Positions 7,582 through 16,558 are shown, counted from the first letter of the stretch. The stretch: DNA of 64,000 nt from Oceanobacillus neutriphilus (GCF_014645515.1 NZ_BMLW01000019.1:1-64000); one strand, 5' to 3'. The notes: a model not told the origin generated them from the letters alone. Numbers and translations: made by a program.

Positions 7582-8388
7582 ATGCAAAGCAATTATATAA
7601 TTAGAAACTGTCAGGCTGAAGATAAGGCAGCTGAAATTTAATTGTATAATAATTTGATTGAAAACCATTCAGACATTATTTATTGGCGGCCTGGTCCAGA
7701 GAGTAATTGGAAGAATGTATACTGTGCTTTTGATAAAGATGTAATGATTGCAAAAGGGCAGATAGAAGCGGTTAATATTATTCCGGCGGATCATTCAACC
7801 CATGCAAGTCATTTACTATTCTTTAATATAAAATTGTACACTAATTGGGAAGATGATAATGAATTGAGGGACCTCCTTTACAAAAAAATTCTGGAAACAG
7901 CAAAATTATGGAAGGAGAAGCTGCCAGCTCAGTTTCCTGTGAAATTATGTGCCGGAAACTTTGGGTCAGAAGCTAAAGAAAATGCTTATCTGGAAGTCAA
8001 AGACTTCAAGCATTTTAAAAGCTTGTATTGGATGCGCCGTGAATTGGATGATCCCACCAGTTTAGAAAAATTACTTGAGTATAAAAGTAATCCATTTTGG
8101 AAAGCGGTTACTGCTTTTTATAATGGTGAGATAGTTGGGAGTATCATGGCTTGGAAAGAAAAAAAGGAGGATATAGGAATCATTGAGAATGTGTTCGTTA
8201 AACCAGGCTGGAGAAAGCTTGGACTTGCCAGTCACCTGATAACGGAGGGACTCCACTATTTAAAAAGCTGCAATCTGAGTAAAGTACAACTCCTTGTTGA
8301 AACGGAGAATAAATCTGCATTAAAACTTTACAGGTCTCTCGGCTTTGAAACTATAAAAGAAGAGAGACGATATTGGATAGATTTATAA
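7582..8388 (+). pseudogene. GNAT acetyltransferase interrupted by an in-frame TAA
   Basis: An ATG at 7582 opens MQSNYIIRNCQAEDKAAEI, a typical GNAT start, then meets TAA at 7639-7641. The same frame continues without another stop to 8388 (LYNNLIENHSDIIYWRPGPE...), ending with a clear acetyl-CoA fold: IIENVFVKPGWRKLGLASHL and a final LYRSLGFETIKEERRYW. The stop sits where relatives read on into a helix. Translation could restart at TTG 7642 but lacks a ribosome site and the first strand. A single substitution, such as GAA to TAA, explains it. Confidence 0.75.
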
Positions 8389-8416
8389 TGAATACAAGAT
8401 TTGGGAGGGCTTCCAT

Positions 8417-9331
8417 ATGAATGAAAATCTTATGAAGAATTTTGAAAGAGTAGTGACAAAGGATAAAATTGATAGCTGTCTCATCCAGCATGATGGTAAG
8501 ACTGTTTTTGAATATTATCGAAATAATAAAATGAAGGGAAGGCAGCATAAGATATATTCTGTGACAAAAAGCATCTTATCAATCCTTGTCGGCATTGCAA
8601 TTGACAAAGGTTATATACCACATGTAAATACGCCAATTATTACATACTTTCCAGACAGCAGGAAGGATTCAGCTGGAGATGAAATTACGATCAAGCATTT
8701 ATTAACAATGACCTCAGGGCTGCATTGGCCAGGGAATACAGCGATGATACCGAGTAAAAATTGGGTTAAATTTGTCCTGAGTCAGCCGGTTGAATATAAA
8801 CCGGGGGAAGAGAGAGTTTACAGCTGCGGCTCTTCCCAATTAATAAGTGCTATTTTACAAAAAGCAACTGGTTTAGATACTGTATCCTTTGCGCAAAAGC
8901 ATTTATTTAGTCCGCTGGGTATAACACAATATAAATGGAACCGTGACTCGCAAGGAATTGCCATTGGCGGCTTTGGATTGAATATGAAAACAGAGGACTT
9001 ATTAAAAATAGGGATGCTCTATATGAACAATGGTCGATGGAAATCAAAACAAATTGTGCCAAGCGATTGGGTTGAAGAATCTACTGCTGCCAGTTTTAAA
9101 ATAGACAATACATTTTCATATGGCTATCACTGGTGGGTTTTAACAAGGGATAATGAAGAGTCTCCTATACCTGAAACTTTCTTTGCTCTTGGCAAAAATG
9201 GGCAGTATATTTTTGTTGTCCCAAGCTATAAATTAACAGCTGTTTTCACAAGTGATATTACTGATGATTCATCAAGGCCGATTGATTATTTTAAGAAGTA
9301 TCTATTAGCGAATGCTTGTGTTAATTTGTAG
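8417..9331 (+). CDS. class C beta-lactamase-type serine hydrolase
   Basis: 304 residues. The S-x-x-K nucleophile motif is in YSVTKSILSILVG (~residue 52), with Y-S-C at ~135 in the place of Y-x-N and G-K-N-G-Q near the end replacing the third motif. No signal peptide is visible, so the protein is probably cytosolic. The family includes esterases, D-aminopeptidases and EstB-like enzymes; true beta-lactamase activity is not implied. ATG with GGGAGGGC upstream. It lies 28 bases after the broken acetyltransferase. Confidence 0.85.
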   Translation: MNENLMKNFERVVTKDKIDSCLIQHDGKTVFEYYRNNKMKGRQHKIYSVTKSILSILVGIAIDKGYIPHVNTPIITYFPDSRKDSAGDEITIKHLLTMTSGLHWPGNTAMIPSKNWVKFVLSQPVEYKPGEERVYSCGSSQLISAILQKATGLDTVSFAQKHLFSPLGITQYKWNRDSQGIAIGGFGLNMKTEDLLKIGMLYMNNGRWKSKQIVPSDWVEESTAASFKIDNTFSYGYHWWVLTRDNEESPIPETFFALGKNGQYIFVVPSYKLTAVFTSDITDDSSRPIDYFKKYLLANACVNL

Positions 9332-9400
9332 AAGCTGAAAACCAGATATTATCACATAAATAATATTAGATTTAATAATGGCATTATGAGAGGGAGAGAC

Positions 9401-9910
9401 ATGAATAGGAAAACAATATTTTTATCTATTGGCATTTTAACTATTTTATTAGCAATCTTTGTCGCCGGGAAATTCTTTACAAAGGAAAAAGATGAATCTG
9501 AGATAGTGTCTGAAATTATGGAGTATGCCTCTGAAAATTATTTAATATATGCTTATACAGGCGATGAAAACTGGTTATATTTTGAGATTGATGATACTGA
9601 GGATTATCATGGATTTCAAGAAGATATTGCACAGAGATTAGATAATCATGACCTGTTGGATAAATATGAACTGGAAATTAAACAGACCTCATCTGACGAG
9701 CAAAGAACTGAAAGATTAAAAATGGATATTGAAGATATGATTTTTGATTACTTGGACGAGAATAATCTTAACAATATTGATGTTGAATTTAATGATGACT
9801 CTAAATTAGACATTAAATTGCATCTATCTGATGATTCCAATATGAGTGCAGAAGAGTTAAATAAGATGATGGAGGATTTTCTGGATGTTGAGATTTATGA
9901 AGATAAGTAA
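9401..9910 (+). CDS. membrane-anchored acidic protein, unknown function
   Basis: 169 residues from ATG 9401, after AGAGGGAGAG. A single N-terminal membrane segment (ISIGILTILLAIFVAGKFF region, ~5-25) is followed by a strongly acidic extracytoplasmic domain rich in Asp and Glu, ending FLDVEIYEDK. No lipobox is seen, so it is likely a membrane-anchored protein. Family not recognised. Confidence 0.65.
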   Translation: MNRKTIFLSIGILTILLAIFVAGKFFTKEKDESEIVSEIMEYASENYLIYAYTGDENWLYFEIDDTEDYHGFQEDIAQRLDNHDLLDKYELEIKQTSSDEQRTERLKMDIEDMIFDYLDENNLNNIDVEFNDDSKLDIKLHLSDDSNMSAEELNKMMEDFLDVEIYEDK

Positions 9911-9951
9911 AATGAACTCTCTTTAAAAGGAAAAACAGAGACTTTATAATA

Positions 9952-9990
9952 AGAGCCAGCTTCTGAAGCAAAGGGAGCCGGCTCTCTATT
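9952..9990. terminator. bidirectional terminator
   Basis: AGAGCCAGCT pairs with AGCCGGCTCT (one mismatch) and is followed by CTATTTTTAT. It lies between the acidic membrane protein gene and the converging frameshifted membrane protein gene and can serve both. Confidence 0.75.
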
Positions 9991-9998
9991 TTTATCTG

Positions 9999-10309
9999 CT
10001 AGAAAGCTCCGAAAAGAAGTGCTCCCACAACGCCAAATGTGGATAGAAACATACCCGAAACCGACATAAACATGAGGAGATTGTTCATTCTTTTCGCAGT
10101 TAATACAGTAGACAGGATAAAACAAATCGTACTTATCAGGAGGGCGTATGCTGTTCTCAATCCTATTTTATGTAAAATACCAATAGGAAGCGGCCATCCT
10201 CGGGTGAGGGATGTAATGGACGTGAAAAAGCTTCTGTCCAAATTGTTGAAACAGTAAGGAGAAGCAAGATGTATCCGAATATAAGTAAAAAGTTCCTTGT
10301 TTTATTCAT
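9999..10309 (-). pseudogene. small membrane protein gene with a frameshift
   Basis: An ATG at 10309 with AGGTGAGAG upstream opens MNKTRNFLLIFGYILLLLTV and runs to about TIWTEAF. The frame then stops early, while the neighbouring frame carries TSITSLTRGWPLPIGILHKI and two more hydrophobic helices to 9999. The two halves fit one protein of about 100 residues with three membrane segments, broken by a one-base change near 10215-10240. Family not recognised. Confidence 0.6.
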
Positions 10310-10381
10310 TCTCTCACCTGTTTAAATAATATTATTTGCTTCTTATTAAATTAGAGTACCATATAACTGGAGAAGCATTGA

Positions 10382-10888
10382 TTATTTAGTAGAATATAGA
10401 TTTACATTTCTGCCGTCCAGCACAATTTCTTTATCTAATTCCATTCCTATTTTTCTTGCCACATTTTGAGAAGAAATATTATCAGGCTGAATCAATGAGA
10501 TAAATCTTTGAGTATCAAGCTGGTTGTTGCCGTAATCTAACAGTGCTTAAGCTGCTTCTGAGGCGTATCCTTTGCCCCAATATTTACGGGATATCCAATA
10601 ACCTATTTCCATTTCCAAAGTATCATCAATTGTTTGAGGAACGATACCTGCATGTCCGATTAGAGCGTTATCTTCTTTGCGGACTAAAAGCTTTAAACCT
10701 ATATTTTCACCGACTTCATAGGTGCGGTATATCCAGTCCAAAAATTTCTTTCCTCCATTTTCATCCCGTGTCTCTCCATTTCCAATAAATCGGACTACTT
10801 CAGGGTCCGATAATAAAGACATCAGAAAATCAAAATCGTTATCATGATATTAGCGAAATAATAGTCTTTCTGAGGTAATTGGCGACAT
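10382..10888 (-). pseudogene. GNAT acetyltransferase with two in-frame TAA codons
   Basis: An ATG at 10888 begins MSPITSERLLFR, then TAA; the frame resumes YHDNDFDFLMSLLSDPEVVR and runs through the RimJ/RimL-type core (MEIGYWISRKYWGKGYASEA) to a second TAA at 10549-10547. It then resumes ALLDYGNNQLDTQRFISLIQ and ends at 10382. All three parts are in one frame and match a ~168-residue ribosomal-type N-acetyltransferase. The second stop replaces what is commonly Lys or Ala. Two nonsense changes and no frameshift make a recent pseudogene likely. Confidence 0.78.
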
Positions 10889-11017
10889 TTATAGCATCCT
10901 TTCTTTTTTATTACTGCGTTCATTGATTCCAAACCAAAGGATAGGTTAAAATGAAAGTACTAAAATGGATAATTTATCAACCTAAATCATAGTAAACTAG
11001 AGAAGGGATTGATATAT

Positions 11018-11110
11018 ATGATGGGGAACATTGGAATCCCGGGAATGATTATTACTATTATCGTTGTTGTTCTTGTTATTTATTTAATTAGAAGAATGTT
11101 AAAAAGGTAG
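11018..11110 (+). CDS. 30-residue TatA-like single-span microprotein
   Basis: MMGNIGIPGMIITIIVVVLV is followed by IYLIRRMLKR and a stop. The start is ATG with AGAAGGG about 10 bases upstream. The N-terminal G-N-I-G-I-P-G pattern and one membrane helix match the start of TatA proteins, but the amphipathic helix (F-G-P-x-x-L-P) is absent. A terminator-like hairpin overlaps the stop. It could be a small membrane regulator or a TatA-derived relic; the function is unknown. Confidence 0.5.
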   Translation: MMGNIGIPGMIITIIVVVLVIYLIRRMLKR

Positions 11111-11138
11111 GGAGGGGATTTTAGAGATTCCCTCTACC
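11106..11138. terminator. hairpin between converging genes
   Basis: GGTAGGGAGGGGA and TTCCCTCTACC pair with a bulge; positioned to end the microprotein gene and the DinB gene arriving from the other strand. Confidence 0.6.
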
Positions 11139-11144
11139 ATCAAA

Positions 11145-11675
11145 CTATTTCTTAACAGACGCATATTCAAAACGGACATAACCAATCTCGGCAGCATTTT
11201 TCATTAGTTCGAGATTTAACCATGAAGCTAACTGATGAAATTCTACTTCATTATTAAATGGAAATGCAGTATATGCTTTGCTGTAAAGCTCCTCTTCCTT
11301 TAAATTCATTAATATCTCTTCCCATCTTGCAATCAGGGAATGGATAACTGTCTTTACTGCTTTAACATCTTCATGAACTTTAATTTCTTCTTTTGTCAGT
11401 GTGCCAGTTCCGAAAGCATGATCCAATACCATTTCCCACCAGAAAGTTATATGCCATAATGTCCAGGCGATGCTGGGAGTTCCAATATGATAAGCTTCCG
11501 TTTCAGGAAAATCAGCATACCATTCTCCATTTTTCTCTTTAAGATAAAGCCCGGCATTTGGTGACAACCATCTATATTCTTCCTGTTCCAGTGAAGTAAG
11601 ATGATATTCCAGCAGCTGTTTAGAGATGCTAAATTGAAATGTAATGTTATTTAACAAGGCATTATTTTCGTTCAT
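11145..11675 (-). CDS. DinB-superfamily protein
   Basis: 176 residues forming a predicted four-helix bundle. The helix TPSIAWTLWHITFWWEMVLD carries the His of the DinB metal site, and FHQLASWLNLELMKNAAEIG is the last helix, where a metal-binding His is less clear. DinB-fold proteins include thiol-dependent transferases and many stress proteins without known substrates. It starts 12 bases after the stop of the DUF2087 regulator gene, so the two form an operon. Confidence 0.75.
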   Translation of the reverse strand: MNENNALLNNITFQFSISKQLLEYHLTSLEQEEYRWLSPNAGLYLKEKNGEWYADFPETEAYHIGTPSIAWTLWHITFWWEMVLDHAFGTGTLTKEEIKVHEDVKAVKTVIHSLIARWEEILMNLKEEELYSKAYTAFPFNNEVEFHQLASWLNLELMKNAAEIGYVRFEYASVKK

Positions 11676-11687
11676 ACGGTATCCTCC

Positions 11688-12455
11688 TTATTTCTTTACC
11701 CAATATTCCATACCATCTTTACTGCGTTCCATAAAACCATATTCAATTAAATATCTTCTAATTGTAACAAAATCACTGTAAACAGGCTTTAGTACAGTAT
11801 TTATTTCCTTCTCCGAATAAATCCTGTTTAATTCAAAATGGTTCATGATATTCTGAAGAACAATCAACTTCCTTTTTTCTTTACTTGGGAATTTGTCCAG
11901 CTGACCATCCAGGCTATCTTTAAAATAAGTTGATAAAACCTTCTTTTTTTCGTCCTCTGTAATTGCATAACGTTCATCCACCATTTTTGCCCCCTTGTGA
12001 AAGTGAATAAATTTATGATTGTTTTCTTGATGCAATTCTTTATTTAACAGATTCATTAATGTCAGGAAAACCTTTGCACGTTTTTCCTTTTCCTTTAAAT
12101 TAAAGCGGTGACTCCGGATAGTGGAAGGACTTCCGCTGCCTTGTTCTTTGACGATTTCTTTATCGGTTAATCCCTGATAAAAAAAGGTGAGTAATTCTTT
12201 TTGATGTTCTGTCAAGCCGGTGTATTTCTTATCCAGTTGAATCAGATAGTCAAAGACAGAACCATGCTCCTGTTCGATATGCTGGACAACAGCTTTTTTT
12301 GCTTCGTATAATACTCCATCTATCGGATAAATTATTCCATCTTCAAAATGTTCATTGCACAGCACACATACATAGCTGTCGGTATTCTCATCAAAAGAAT
12401 AACCTTTTGAAAGATCATCAACTGTGGCATCCCAGAAATGATTTTCATGTGACAT
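11688..12455 (-). CDS. DUF2087-type regulator with zinc-finger-like N-terminus
   Basis: 255 residues from ATG 12455, chosen over an upstream ATG at 12473 because GAAAGGATCG precedes it at the right distance. The N-terminal C-V-L-C ... H-I-E-Q-E-H spacing suggests a Cys2His2 metal site. Residues ~80-120 (LTEHQKELLTFFYQGLTDKE) form a LuxR-type helix-turn-helix. The C-terminal KFPSKEKRKLIVLQNIMNHF to RRYLIEYGFMERSKDG is the DUF2087 module. Probably a DNA-binding sensor controlling the cotranscribed DinB gene. Confidence 0.8.
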   Translation of the reverse strand: MSHENHFWDATVDDLSKGYSFDENTDSYVCVLCNEHFEDGIIYPIDGVLYEAKKAVVQHIEQEHGSVFDYLIQLDKKYTGLTEHQKELLTFFYQGLTDKEIVKEQGSGSPSTIRSHRFNLKEKEKRAKVFLTLMNLLNKELHQENNHKFIHFHKGAKMVDERYAITEDEKKKVLSTYFKDSLDGQLDKFPSKEKRKLIVLQNIMNHFELNRIYSEKEINTVLKPVYSDFVTIRRYLIEYGFMERSKDGMEYWVKK

Positions 12456-13048
12456 ATTAAACGATCCTTTCATTTGTTTATGTATTTAAAAACATTATAT
12501 AATAATGTCCAATATTATTCAATGTTTTCTGGATTGAAGAATAGAGATTAATAAAACAGAAAATCAAAATATAATGCTTGTTTCAGCTAATTATAAGCAT
12601 GAAGCTCCATCAGGCTATGATTCCTTCCATACGCTGTGGAAGCCTAACTGAGCGCAGACCAACCACGTAGACTCCTATGGGAACAGGGCGAGCTGAAGAT
12701 CCACTTGAAAAGCGGTTTTCTTTTCAAGTTAGCTGAAGCCGTCCCAATGGAAAGCGTAGTGGTTGGTTGCAGGCGCTATACACAATCTTCCTTTCAATAA
12801 AAGGATGATTTAACAACATGCAGCAGGATAATAGAGAATATGTCCATCCTGGAATAGAAAGGTATAGCTGTTATTCTTAGGTGCGAAAGTTGAGATTTTT
12901 ATATAAAAGTTTGGAATAAAACCTGGACAAGAATAAGAAAACGTCCAAATAAATTCCGTCATGGAAAGAGCTAAGGAAAAAAAATAACTTGTAATTATTT
13001 AGATATTAGATATAATTAAAACAACATATTTGATGGAGGTTAAATGTT
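12456..13048. other. intergenic stretch holding one palindromic repeat
   Basis: 593 bases between divergent genes. Apart from the repeat at 12652-12776 it holds promoter-like AT-rich DNA on both sides, including AGATATTAGATATAATTA before the ArsR-type gene. No ORF with a good start was found. Confidence 0.5.
12652..12776. repeat. ~125-bp imperfect palindrome, Bacillaceae-type dispersed repeat
   Basis: The left arm (GCGCAGACCAACCACGTAGA, then CTCCTATGGGAACAGG) pairs with a right arm ending GGTTGGTTGCAGGCGC, with GAAAAG/CTTTTC at the tip. The GACTCCTATGGGA...GGAAAGCG core resembles the dispersed GACTCCTGCGGGA...GGAAAGCGAG repeats found in many Bacillaceae genomes. Locally more GC-rich than its surroundings. 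It may be MITE-like or act as an RNA structure. Confidence 0.65.
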
Positions 13049-14092
13049 GTGAAAAACGTATCTGATAATTATTATGTAGAACAATCCGATGTATTTGAAT
13101 TACTCGCGCTCATGTTCCGTCTAAATAATTATGAATACATGCAATTAGAAAAGCATCCTACAAAAGAAAGCTTTAACCAGGTTATGCAGGATTCACTTTC
13201 TTTACTATCTGATGAAACAAAAAAAGAACTGGATTGCTTTTTTCATAAGGATAGTTTTTTTGGATTAACATTCGTCCAGCTTCTTTATCAGCATAATAAG
13301 TGGCATGATATAACTTCCTTTTTAAACTTTCTAAAGCAATTAGAATTTGAAGAAATTATTTCAGCGTTTTTGACCAGCGGTTACTCATCCCCGGAAAGGG
13401 TTGAGGATTATACGGATGAGCAGGAAGTATTTTCACATATTCAGTCCTCTTTATTACCTTTTTCTGAACAGGCAAAGTTATTTTATTTATATTTTGATAA
13501 AGAAAATACGAAACAAAGATTTTTAAAGGTTGTTGAAGAAATCAATGAGAAGATATACCAGCCTTCCATAAAGAAAATTAATGCTTATCATGAAGACAGT
13601 ATTCATAAATTATCGGGAATGAACAGAAAGCAAATATATAAAATAACGAATCCGCATTTTGATTCTTCTGAAGCAAATGAGCCAGATAAAATTATATTGG
13701 TTCCGTCTTACTTTTACCATAACAGCTCTTTATTTTCTTACAGCTCCGAGAGTGATATAGCTATTTATCTCATTGGTACGGAGCTTATTGAACAGACGAT
13801 GGATGAAAGCAGGGAAGAGGATAAGGTGATTGATCTGGCAAAAGCGCTTTCTGACCGGACAAAAATTAAAATTATAAAGGAATTAAATCAACAGCCGCGA
13901 TATGGTTTTGAACTGGCAAAGCAATTAAATCTATCCAGTCCGACTATTTCGCATCATATCTCAAAATTATCTGATTTAGGTTTAATTACTGCGAAAAGAT
14001 ATGAAAATAAGATTTTTTATCAGGCAAATCAGAAACTGATTGAAGAAGCGTTAAAAAGCATGTCCGATATGTTGATACAGAAAGAGAGGTAA
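13049..14092 (+). CDS. ArsR-type winged-helix regulator with long N-terminal domain
   Basis: 347 residues; GTG start with GATGGAGG 9 bases before it. The C-terminal ~90 residues (VIDLAKALSDRTKIKIIKEL, then LAKQLNLSSPTISHHISKLS) are a clear ArsR helix-turn-helix with wing. The ~250-residue N-terminal part is helical and has no recognised domain; it may sense a ligand, as in the larger ArsR-like regulators paired with MFS pumps. The MFS gene begins 5 bases after its stop, so the pair is an operon and this protein is the likely repressor. Confidence 0.82.
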   Translation: MKNVSDNYYVEQSDVFELLALMFRLNNYEYMQLEKHPTKESFNQVMQDSLSLLSDETKKELDCFFHKDSFFGLTFVQLLYQHNKWHDITSFLNFLKQLEFEEIISAFLTSGYSSPERVEDYTDEQEVFSHIQSSLLPFSEQAKLFYLYFDKENTKQRFLKVVEEINEKIYQPSIKKINAYHEDSIHKLSGMNRKQIYKITNPHFDSSEANEPDKIILVPSYFYHNSSLFSYSSESDIAIYLIGTELIEQTMDESREEDKVIDLAKALSDRTKIKIIKELNQQPRYGFELAKQLNLSSPTISHHISKLSDLGLITAKRYENKIFYQANQKLIEEALKSMSDMLIQKER

Positions 14093-14097
14093 GGCAA

Positions 14098-15330
14098 TTG
14101 AGAGCATTATTTGCTAATCGAAATTATATGCTGCTGTGGACAGGATTATCTGTTTCAAGATTTGGATACCGTTTTTTTAATTTAGCTGTCCTTTGGTTTG
14201 TAATGCAGGGGACTGGATCTGCATTATCTCTCGGGATGACCGTGCTTTGCTTTACAGTGCCAACTATTATTATTGAACCATTAGCAGGCGTTGCAGCAGA
14301 CCGCTTTGATCGAAAGAAAATTATGGTTTTTTCTGATTTTTTTACTGGAAGTATAATGCTGATTATTGCGGTATTGATGATAAATGATTCGCTAACGCTT
14401 CCTTTGTTATATGCTTTATTAGTCTGTTCAGCTGCTTCTATGGCTTTATTCAATCCTTCCGCAAATTCAAGTATTCCTTTACTAGTTGAAGAAGAACAGC
14501 TGACAAAAGCGAATTCCTTAAACCAGCTTAGTACACAAGGAAGTAATATCTTAGGGCCAGCTCTTTCAGGGATATTGATTGGATTGGTTGGAAATATCGG
14601 CTTTCTATTAATTATCAGTGGTGTGGCGTTTATCATATCAGCAATCACAGAGTCATGGATAAAGGTTCCGAGTGTGATTAGTCGTGAAAAAGAGGGGAAG
14701 CAATCATTTGCTTCCGAAATGCTGGACGGCTTTCAATATGTAGTGGAAGATAAGGCATTATTATTTCTGGTAATTGTTGGCGGCATCATTATTAATTTTT
14801 TCTTAGCACCGTTAACGATATTTTTCACGTATATGAGTGATAATGTATTTGATGTAGGCGCCTCCGGTTTAGGATTTATTAATTCCATCCTGGCTGTAGG
14901 TGCCATGTGCGGATCACTGATGATTATGTTTAACGTTTTTAAAGATAAATATAGAATGGCAGTGGCTGGTTTGCTGCTCGAAGGTATTGCGCTGCTTATT
15001 ATGGGGATCGCATTAAATTATTATGCAACGGTTGCTGCGGCAGGTTTATTAGGGCTGGGAGTCTGCTTTGCCAGTGTGGGCTTAAATACAATGTACCAGA
15101 CTATGATTCCGAAAGAGATGATGGGAAGAGTATTGAGCTTAGTTTCTATGATGTTAGGTGCTTCCGTTCCATTGGGACAATTATTTGGTTCCTTGATTAT
15201 AGAACATTATTCGATGGCGGTGGTTTTAATGACATTTGGAGTTATTGTGAGTATTTCTTCGTTATCACTGATTCGGGTAGTCAGGGTAGAGCGTAAGGAG
15301 GACGCAGTTATTGAAAGAGGTGCGCGATAA
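14098..15330 (+). CDS. MFS efflux transporter
   Basis: 410 residues with 12 predicted membrane helices. TTG start preceded by GAGAGGTAAGG, a Shine-Dalgarno inside the previous stop region. The loop 2-3 signature is GVAADRFDRKKIMVFSDFF and the later half has GLNTMYQTMIPKEMMGRVLS, typical of the MefA/enterobactin-exporter-like MFS group. Placement after an ArsR-type regulator suggests inducible drug or metabolite export. Substrate unknown. Confidence 0.88.
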   Translation: MRALFANRNYMLLWTGLSVSRFGYRFFNLAVLWFVMQGTGSALSLGMTVLCFTVPTIIIEPLAGVAADRFDRKKIMVFSDFFTGSIMLIIAVLMINDSLTLPLLYALLVCSAASMALFNPSANSSIPLLVEEEQLTKANSLNQLSTQGSNILGPALSGILIGLVGNIGFLLIISGVAFIISAITESWIKVPSVISREKEGKQSFASEMLDGFQYVVEDKALLFLVIVGGIIINFFLAPLTIFFTYMSDNVFDVGASGLGFINSILAVGAMCGSLMIMFNVFKDKYRMAVAGLLLEGIALLIMGIALNYYATVAAAGLLGLGVCFASVGLNTMYQTMIPKEMMGRVLSLVSMMLGASVPLGQLFGSLIIEHYSMAVVLMTFGVIVSISSLSLIRVVRVERKEDAVIERGAR

Positions 15331-15415
15331 CTAAATATATAGATATTTTGTTCTGAATATTATGAATTGTACTGTGGTATAATAGGCTTAATATCTATCA
15401 GGGAGGAAATAAAGC

Positions 15416-15826
15416 ATGACTTTTCCGTTAGATGTATTGCCGATATTGTCATTATTACTGTTATGTGTATCTGTCTGGGCAGCAATTCATAATGCTAGAA
15501 AGAAAAAGAGTTTCATCTCAACCATTTTCCTTATTTTAAACGGAGTACTTTTTCTTTTAATACTTGTTATATTTCTTAGCTACCTTTTACCGGGTAAAAT
15601 AACTTTTGTATCACCATGGATTTATCGGTCTCTTATAGCTGCAGGGGTACTGGCAGGTCTTGCAGCATTCATCAAAAAACATATTCCGGGTCAAATTATG
15701 TCTGCCGGCCTTTTATTGTTTAGCGGATATATAGCCTTATTTTCAATAGGGATTCTTTTATGGGTTTTATTTATAGTCCAGATTACCTCTAGCATTGTAA
15801 ACTGGAAGAAATATGGTTTAGAATAG
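15416..15826 (+). CDS. four-helix membrane protein, unknown function
   Basis: 136 residues, four hydrophobic segments (residues ~5-22, 33-55, 65-82, 95-125) and short basic loops (NARKKKS). ATG after a good GGGAGGAAA site. It stands alone, 85 bases after the MFS gene, and has its own TATAAT-like box near 15378. Family not recognised. Confidence 0.65.
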   Translation: MTFPLDVLPILSLLLLCVSVWAAIHNARKKKSFISTIFLILNGVLFLLILVIFLSYLLPGKITFVSPWIYRSLIAAGVLAGLAAFIKKHIPGQIMSAGLLLFSGYIALFSIGILLWVLFIVQITSSIVNWKKYGLE

Positions 15827-15881
15827 GGCATGAATGAAATGAAAAAATTTCCTTTATTACAGTCAAAAAGCTGGTGAAACC

Positions 15882-16325
15882 ATGGATCAAAATGTTGAGC
15901 TGGAAGTGGAGTTAGAAAAGAAGAAATTTTTAAAGAAGTTAGGCTGCCTGGCATGGGGATATTTGTTAATATTCGGACCTTTTATTTTGGTTGCTGCTGT
16001 ATTATTTTATCAAATAAATTTTAAAGAGGATACACTTCTAACCAGTACTTCCCCAAAACAAACAAATACGATTGAAATTGTTGAAAAAGGAGAGGCTTTC
16101 TTTTTAAAGCAGCATACTATTCGAGTAAAGTATGAGGGTGAACACGTAGATACCGAAGTAAATAACGGTTTGAAATCATTGAATGAATCCAATGCGAATG
16201 TTCGCTGGATAAGAGACAATAAAGCTGAGATTACTCTGAAGGGTGACGGAGGACCGTCTAATATAATTATCTTTGATGCGGAAGCCTCTCCGTATTTTGT
16301 GATTGAAGAAGTAGATGAGGAGTAA
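15882..16325 (+). CDS. single-span membrane protein, DUF5412-like
   Basis: 147 residues. One membrane segment (WGYLLIFGPFILVAAVLFYQ, ~27-46) is followed by an extracytoplasmic domain that opens STSPKQTNTIEI and has an NVRWIRDNKAEITLKG strand pair, reminiscent of DUF5412 proteins. The start is ATG with a weak GGTGA site. No role is known. It may be cotranscribed with the four-helix protein, whose stop lies 55 bases upstream. Confidence 0.6.
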   Translation: MDQNVELEVELEKKKFLKKLGCLAWGYLLIFGPFILVAAVLFYQINFKEDTLLTSTSPKQTNTIEIVEKGEAFFLKQHTIRVKYEGEHVDTEVNNGLKSLNESNANVRWIRDNKAEITLKGDGGPSNIIIFDAEASPYFVIEEVDEE

Positions 16326-16558
16326 ATTGAAAACATTTCAGATTCCAGATAAGGTACATAAAGGGAGGCAAATGCTTTCTATTTTGTCTTAACTGTAAGT
16401 GGGAATATAGTAAAAAATAATCAATGCTAATGTTTTATATTGAATAATTATCCCCGCTAATTTATCATAAAGGTATTAAAAGGAAAAGAATGTGCTCTCG
16501 GAGCTCCTTATAGAATTAGTGACTCCATTGGTTTGTAAATAATAATGAGGTGTTACTT

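Noticed and set aside
8417-9331. True beta-lactamase
   Set aside because: The third motif and signal peptide are not present; the serine hydrolase family is broad, so resistance is not implied.
10543-10788. 81-residue plus-strand frame opposite the broken acetyltransferase
   Set aside because: It is the antisense shadow of the GNAT pseudogene, which has clear family motifs.
7582-10888. Stop-codon reassignment (TAA read as an amino acid)
   Set aside because: Most intact genes in the window end with TAA and no suppressor tRNA is in the array; nonsense mutations explain the data.
14124-14648. 174-residue minus-strand frame
   Set aside because: It mirrors the MFS gene; membrane-protein codons commonly leave the opposite strand open.
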